Shown here piece by piece: positions 6,975 to 10,073 of a DNA stretch of 10,073 nucleotides (position 1 is its first letter; every line of letters begins with the position of its first letter). The notes under the pieces are model-generated. The model was not told the DNA's origin and made no database searches. It was given only the letters and a program-made list of their open reading frames with translations. The stretch lies in NCBI GenBank assembly GCA_050741915.1, contig JBOGEX010000163.1, forward strand, positions 1-10,073, written 5' to 3'. A program made the translations under genes and the position numbers. The stretch comes from JACCTH01 sp050741915. GTDB lineage: Bacteria; Actinomycetota; Acidimicrobiia; Spongiisociales; ZC4RG35.

Positions 6975-7343
6975 TTAGCGGTCGAGGAGACGGTTAACCG
7001 CATCGAGCACGGCCTTGGCGGTTGCCACAGCCGGGTCGCCACCGCGAACGATGGCGCTCCCCACCAGTTCCTGCCCGTTCTGATGCACCTGGGCGAGGGC
7101 GATCTTGAGGGTGCCGAGATCAGAGGTGGCCACCGCCGAGAGGTCGAATCCGATCTCGGGAGAGAGGTTGCGAATCGCTCGCAATGTTGCTTCGCCCACC
7201 AAGCGATGCCGGTGGCTGGGTCCGCCGTCACCCTCGACCCGTCCTCTATATTGATTGTGCGAGGCAGTCAGCGTCACTTCGACCACCGCCCGGGATCCGA
7301 CGAGTTGCTGGTCGATCGTGGACAGAGCAGGTCGCGGGGCCAT
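6975..7343 (-). CDS. Small protein resembling the LeuA regulatory (dimer) domain
   Basis: 122 residues of alternating strands and helices: strand 18-26, strand 31-38, helix 48-60, strand 66-72, strand 78-88, strand 92-99, helix 103-121. The ending LVGSAIVRGGDPAVATAKAVLDAVNRLL resembles the last part of the allosteric C-terminal domain of 2-isopropylmalate synthase (strand, GVG-like turn, then a helix ending in 'ALNRL'), and RLVGEATLRAIRNL resembles that domain's first helix. If so, this is a stand-alone regulatory-fold protein with no catalytic part. That is my reading of pattern only; no ligand site can be claimed. No signal peptide or membrane segment is seen. ATG at 7343 is preferred to GTG at 7346; neither has a clear Shine-Dalgarno. 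It converges on the ligase gene and is divergent from mscL across a gap of about 70 bp. Confidence 0.65.
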   Translation of the reverse strand: MAPRPALSTIDQQLVGSRAVVEVTLTASHNQYRGRVEGDGGPSHRHRLVGEATLRAIRNLSPEIGFDLSAVATSDLGTLKIALAQVHQNGQELVGSAIVRGGDPAVATAKAVLDAVNRLLDR

Positions 7344-7416
7344 CACTTGGCAGCGTAAACGGGCGAGATGAGATGGGTGTGCCTATGGTTTTCCGATCCG
7401 CAACCTGGAGGGATTG

Positions 7417-7794
7417 TTGATCAAGGAGTTCAAGGAATTCATCGCCAGGGGAAACCTCATCGACTTGGCGGTGGCGTTCGTGATGGGTGTTGCCTTTAGC
7501 GGCCTGGTCAACACCTTCATCAACCGCATCGTCAATCCGATCCTCGGCTTGCTCTTTAATGTCGCCAGCCTCGACAACACCGGGCTTTTCGGCAACGTCG
7601 ACCCAGCCACAGGCGTTCAAGCGGGATCGGTGGGGGCGTTTATCGGAGCCATCATCAACTTCCTGCTGGTGGCATTGGTGATGTTCATGGTGGTGAAGGC
7701 CTACAACCGGATGAGGCGCCCTCCCGAGGAAGTTCCCCCGCCAGAGGACATCGTGTTGCTGCGCGAAATCCGAGACGGGCTTCGTATCCGCTAG
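7417..7794 (+). CDS. mscL: Large-conductance mechanosensitive channel MscL
   Basis: 125 residues, typical MscL length. The N-terminal amphipathic helix (FKEFIARGN) leads into TM1 (about 14-43, LIDLAVAFVMGVAFSGLVNTFINRIVNPILG, read as overlapping segments), a periplasmic loop (about 48-70), TM2 (about 72-95) and a C-terminal helix LLREIRDGL (114-122). MscL opens under membrane tension to release solutes during osmotic downshock. The usual pore-end 'MPP' is replaced here by NP (40-41). The start is one of two adjacent TTG codons (7414, 7417). The second is preferred: GGAGG (7407-7411) is 5 nt from it, whereas the first is too close. The stop overlaps a sequence that is repeated 35 bp downstream (see direct repeat). 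Confidence 0.95.
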   Translation: MIKEFKEFIARGNLIDLAVAFVMGVAFSGLVNTFINRIVNPILGLLFNVASLDNTGLFGNVDPATGVQAGSVGAFIGAIINFLLVALVMFMVVKAYNRMRRPPEEVPPPEDIVLLREIRDGLRIR

Positions 7795-7836
7795 CTGCTC
7801 TCGAGGTCCTATGGTTGCCTCTCGACTAGCTGCTCT
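7791..7836. repeat. 11-bp direct repeat CTAGCTGCTCT in the mscL-padR gap
   Basis: CTAGCTGCTCT occurs exactly at 7791-7801 (covering the mscL stop) and at 7826-7836, 20 bp before the padR start. CTCTCGA is also repeated (7798-7804 and 7819-7825). The copies are offset by 35 bp. They could be paired operator sites for the PadR protein or the trace of a small duplication. Confidence 0.5.
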
Positions 7837-7856
7837 AACCTACTAGTGTATTAAGC

Positions 7857-8216
7857 ATGGTACCCAGCCAACCTAGGGTAGGTCTGGAACGCAGCAGTCA
7901 GCTGTTGAAAGGAGTTCTCGACATGTGCCTTCTGGCGGTCATCGCCGAGCAGCCCACCTACGGATACGAGATGGCGCGTAAGCTCGAGAACCGCGGCCTG
8001 CATCTTGCCTCCGAGGGGTCCATCTATCCGCTGCTCTCACGTCTCCAGCGACAGGGCCTGGTCGAGGGTTATCTCGTGGAGTCGGCGGGCGGACCGGCCC
8101 GCAAGTACTACCGGCTGGCACCGGCGGGAGCCGGCACTCTGACAGCATGGGTTTCTGACTGGGAAGCACTCTCCTCGGGCGTGAACGGAGTCATCAAGGG
8201 AGCCGAAAATGGCTGA
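7857..8216 (+). CDS. PadR-family transcriptional regulator
   Basis: 119 residues. Residues 14-85 are a PadR winged helix: helix QLLKGVLDMCLLAVIAE, PTYGYEMARKLENRG, the recognition segment SEGSIYPLLSRLQRQGLVEGY, and a wing with GGPARKYYRLAPAG. PadR proteins are dimeric repressors released by small molecules or membrane signals. The ATG at 7857 keeps the conserved first helix, though no Shine-Dalgarno precedes it; TAGTGT at 7844-7849 is a possible -10 for a leaderless message. A strong AAAGGAG (7908-7914) precedes an in-frame ATG at 7923, but starting there would cut off helix 1. Its last 8 nt overlap the next gene (ATGGCTGA), so the two are translationally coupled. It probably controls its own operon with the NfeD and SPFH genes. 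Confidence 0.9.
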   Translation: MVPSQPRVGLERSSQLLKGVLDMCLLAVIAEQPTYGYEMARKLENRGLHLASEGSIYPLLSRLQRQGLVEGYLVESAGGPARKYYRLAPAGAGTLTAWVSDWEALSSGVNGVIKGAENG

Positions 8217-8997
8217 TCAGGCCGGCATCGCCCGCATCATGGCCGATTGCGAACGCTATTGGCGCGAGACCGGAGTTCCGGGCGGGATGATCGTCGAAAT
8301 GCGCGACCAAATTGCTGAGCATCTGCGGGAGGCAGCCGCGGCCGGAAAGTCCCTCCGATCAGTGGTCGGTTCCGATGTCGCCGGTTTCGCCGAGACCTGG
8401 GCCGCGGAACACCGGGAAAGGCGGCCGGGAAATGCTTGGGACGATGTCCGGACCGGGTCCCGCGCCCAGCGCCGGACAAACAATCGCGAGCTCACCCTTT
8501 ATGGCCTCGGGGTGGTGGCGGTGGTGGTGGCGGTAGGTATTTCGAGAGGAGAAGCAAGCGTGGACAACGACCTCTGGAGATGGCTCTGGACCGGACTAGC
8601 CCTGGTGATGGGAATTGGTGAGATCTTCACGGCCGGGTTCTTCCTGCTGCCGTTTGCGATTGGCGCCGCGGCGGCGGCCGTTCTCGCCTGGACGGGAGTG
8701 GCCGTGGTTTCACAATGGCTTGTCTTCTTCGGCGTTTCCCTTGTTGCCTTCGTGTATCTGCGTCGTTTCATCGCTCGTCAAGACCAGATCTCTCCACCTT
8801 CGGTTGGAGCTAATCGTTGGACCAACACCCGCGGGGTGGTCCTGACTGCCATCGAACCCCTGGCGTCGACCGGAATCGTCCGGATCGGAGGCGAGGAATG
8901 GAGAGCGACCGCAGATCAACCGATTCCTGCCGGAACCCAAGTGGTCGTCTTGGAGGTGAGTGGATCGCGTCTGGTGGTCACACCCCTAGAGACTTAA
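8209..8997 (+). CDS. HAAS-like PadR-partner domain fused to an NfeD-family membrane protein
   Basis: 262 residues in two parts. Residues 5-70 are helical and soluble (ADCERYWRETGVPGG, EMRDQIAEHLREAAAAGKS, DVAGFAETWAAEHRER), the type of domain often encoded straight after PadR genes (HAAS/DUF1700-like). A hydrophobic segment follows at 96-111. Residues 118-262 are a complete NfeD: about three membrane segments (124-185) with GIGEIFTAGFFLLPF, then an OB fold (205-262) with TRGVV, GEEWRA and AGTQVVVLEVSG. NfeD proteins work with SPFH proteins in membrane quality control or microdomains, and one follows here. GAGAGGAG (8544-8551) lies 8 nt before an in-frame GTG (8560, V118), exactly where a stand-alone NfeD would start. 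Both a fusion and a shorter internal product are possible. The ORF has no stop between the parts. Protease-type NfeD domain is absent. Confidence 0.82.
   Translation: MADQAGIARIMADCERYWRETGVPGGMIVEMRDQIAEHLREAAAAGKSLRSVVGSDVAGFAETWAAEHRERRPGNAWDDVRTGSRAQRRTNNRELTLYGLGVVAVVVAVGISRGEASVDNDLWRWLWTGLALVMGIGEIFTAGFFLLPFAIGAAAAAVLAWTGVAVVSQWLVFFGVSLVAFVYLRRFIARQDQISPPSVGANRWTNTRGVVLTAIEPLASTGIVRIGGEEWRATADQPIPAGTQVVVLEVSGSRLVVTPLET
8544..8562 (+). promoter_or_regulatory. Internal ribosome-binding site and GTG start for a stand-alone NfeD
   Basis: GAGAGGAG at 8544-8551 is followed after 8 nt by GTG at 8560-8562, in frame with the longer ORF. It falls at the junction between the HAAS-like and NfeD parts, and the protein from here (MDNDLWRWLWTG...) has the length and opening of ordinary NfeD proteins (145 residues). 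Confidence 0.5.
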
Positions 8998-9027
8998 TTC
9001 TCGAAAGCCAAAAGAAAGAAGAGGAAA

Positions 9028-9942
9028 GTGGAAAGCAGCGCGTTGGTAGTTCTGTTCGTGGTGGTAGCCGCGGCTTTGATCCTGGTGGCGGCCACCGGCT
9101 TCCGGGTGGTTCGGCCATTCGAGAAGGGACTCGTCGAGTTTCTCGGACGATACGAGAAGACCGTCGAATCGGGTCTGCGTTGGGTGATGCCCTTCGTCAA
9201 ACGCCTGGCCAAGGTCGACATGCGCGAGCAGGTGGTCGACGTGCCTCCGCAGGAGGTCATCACCAAGGACAACGTGGCGGTGACCGTCGACGCCGTGATC
9301 TACTACGAAGCCACCGATCCTGTCAAGCTGAAGTACAACGTCGCCAATTTCGTTCTCGCCGCTACCAAACTCGCCCAGACCAACCTCCGCAACGTCGTCG
9401 GCGATCTCGACCTTGACACCGCGTTGACGTCCCGAGACATCATCAACGCCAAGCTCCGACAGATCCTCGATGACGCTACTGACAAATGGGGTACAAGGGT
9501 GGTGCGAGTCGAGATCCAGCGGATCGAGCCCCCCGCCGACGTCACCGATGCGATGCACCGCCAGATGAAGGCCGAGCGTGATCGGCGGGCAGTGGTCACC
9601 GAGGCCGAGGGTGAGAAGACTGCCCGGGTGCTGAAGGCAGAGGGTCTTAAGCAGAGCCAGATCATCGAGGCGGAAGGCCAGGCAGAAGCGATCAAGAGAG
9701 TGGCCGACGCCGATCGTTATCAGAAGGAGACTGTGGCCGAAGGCGAAGGCCGGGCGATCGAGCGGGTTTACGCCGCCATCCACAACGGCAATCCCACCCC
9801 CGACCTGATCTCGATCAAGTACCTCGAGGCGCTGGCGGCGGTGGCCAATGGCCAGGCAACGAAGATCTTCCTCCCCCTCGACTCGACTGTCGCCATGGGG
9901 AGCGTCGCTGCCATGAGCGAGCTCTTCAAAGAGCGGACCTAA
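9028..9942 (+). CDS. SPFH/stomatin-prohibitin-like membrane protein
   Basis: 304 residues. One N-terminal membrane segment (about 5-22, ALVVLFVVVAAALILVAA) is followed by an SPFH domain (about 25-180: FRVVRPFEKGLVEFLGRYE, SGLRWVMPFVKRLAKVDMRE, DVPPQEVITKDNVAVTVDAV, LAQTNLRNVVGDLDLDTAL, WGTRVVRVEIQRIEPP). A charged Ala/Glu-rich coiled coil (about 176-245, with TEAEGEKTARVLKAEG and IEAEGQAEAIKRVADA) and a short C-terminal segment to 304 complete a slipin-type bacterial stomatin. These proteins form large ring-like membrane assemblies and are usually paired with NfeD, which is the gene just before (30-nt gap). The start is GTG at 9028; AAGAGG (9019-9024) is close, 3 nt upstream. No proteolytic residues are expected in the family. 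Confidence 0.93.
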   Translation: MESSALVVLFVVVAAALILVAATGFRVVRPFEKGLVEFLGRYEKTVESGLRWVMPFVKRLAKVDMREQVVDVPPQEVITKDNVAVTVDAVIYYEATDPVKLKYNVANFVLAATKLAQTNLRNVVGDLDLDTALTSRDIINAKLRQILDDATDKWGTRVVRVEIQRIEPPADVTDAMHRQMKAERDRRAVVTEAEGEKTARVLKAEGLKQSQIIEAEGQAEAIKRVADADRYQKETVAEGEGRAIERVYAAIHNGNPTPDLISIKYLEALAAVANGQATKIFLPLDSTVAMGSVAAMSELFKERT

Positions 9943-9969
9943 GAGAAACCCTGGGACGTAAATAGCCTT

Positions 9970-9982
9970 CGCCGCAGCGGCG
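9970..9982 (+). terminator. Small GC hairpin after the SPFH gene
   Basis: CGCCG (9970-9974) and CGGCG (9978-9982) form a 5-bp stem with a CAG loop, 27 nt after the SPFH stop. No T-run follows, so it may be only a weak terminator or a transcript-end stabiliser. Confidence 0.28.
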
Positions 9983-10012
9983 CGGACCATGACTCGGGAC
10001 TCGACAAAACGC

Positions 10013-10068
10013 CTCTGACCAGGGAAGATAGCGCTTGCTGGGTTGCCCTTTGGTCGCAGGAGTCAGAG
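10013..10068. repeat. Inverted repeat at the window end, possible structured RNA
   Basis: CTCTGAC (10013-10019) is the exact inverse complement of GTCAGAG (10062-10068). Inside, GACCA (10017-10021) can pair with TGGTC (10051-10055), and GGG (10022-10024) with CCC (10046-10048), with AGC/GCT (10030-10032/10037-10039) as a central hairpin. The outer and inner stems share GAC, so they are alternatives. No gene covers 9943-10073 and no known RNA family is recognised. Confidence 0.35.
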
Positions 10069-10073
10069 CCCGC

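Noticed and set aside
7382..7390. CCTATGGTT upstream of mscL, repeated at 7808-7816 upstream of padR
   Set aside because: TATGGT could be a -10 element in both places, but no -35 at proper spacing is visible, and a 9-bp match is weak evidence.
8986..9990. Long open frame of 334 codons on the minus strand
   Set aside because: It is the antisense of the SPFH gene, which has clear domain motifs. The antisense peptide is rich in His, Gly and Asp with no recognisable fold, a common effect of GC-rich codon use.
10046..10073. Sequence resembling the T-arm end of a tRNA (GGTCGCAGG...)
   Set aside because: The T-loop and matching acceptor and anticodon arms could not be built, and there is no CCA or tRNA-like spacing.
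1..10073. CRISPR array, insertion sequence, phage genes, or tRNA/rRNA genes
   Set aside because: No regularly spaced repeats, transposase motifs, integrase, phage structural genes or rRNA/tRNA signatures were seen on either strand.

Overview
The window is about 60% GC chromosomal DNA with tightly packed genes. Several starts are TTG or GTG, and domain choices are typical of high-GC Gram-positives: a LigD-type ligase with a 3'-phosphoesterase domain, a PadR-NfeD-SPFH operon, a VapBC pair and a GlnA-like gamma-glutamyl ligase. I infer an actinobacterium, perhaps an uncultured Acidimicrobiia-like lineage. The phylum rests on gene style and not on any marker gene.

Left part (1-3356): the end of an unidentified plus-strand gene, then a minus-strand block read from right to left. 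This block is a glutamine-synthetase-family ligase (3356-1983), an SDR oxidoreductase (1983-1210), a shortened NTF2-like protein (1209-928), and a VapB/VapC toxin-antitoxin pair (909-667 and 661-227). The ligase, SDR and NTF2-like genes touch one another (TGATG, then TAGATG) and should be one operon. A shared 145-bp promoter region separates the ligase from a divergent APC permease of the ethanolamine (Eat) type (3502-5013). Together they suggest uptake of ethanolamine or a related amine, ATP-driven gamma-glutamylation, and possibly oxidation of the product.

Middle part (5078-7343): a small protein whose central third looks frame-scrambled, then a phosphoesterase-ligase (LigD without the polymerase domain), then a convergent small minus-strand protein resembling the regulatory domain of 2-isopropylmalate synthase.

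Right part (7417-10073): MscL, then a PadR regulator overlapping by 8 nt a gene that joins a PadR-partner-like (HAAS-like) cytoplasmic domain to an NfeD membrane protein, then an SPFH/stomatin protein. The last three look like one operon for a membrane-microdomain system under PadR control. The final 131 bases contain no convincing gene but have inverted repeats.

The most unusual points are the HAAS-NfeD fusion with a good internal ribosome-binding site and GTG at the junction, the frame-scrambled small gene at 5078-5410, and the ligase/permease amine cluster with its SDR. No clear-cut new defence or mobile system is visible.
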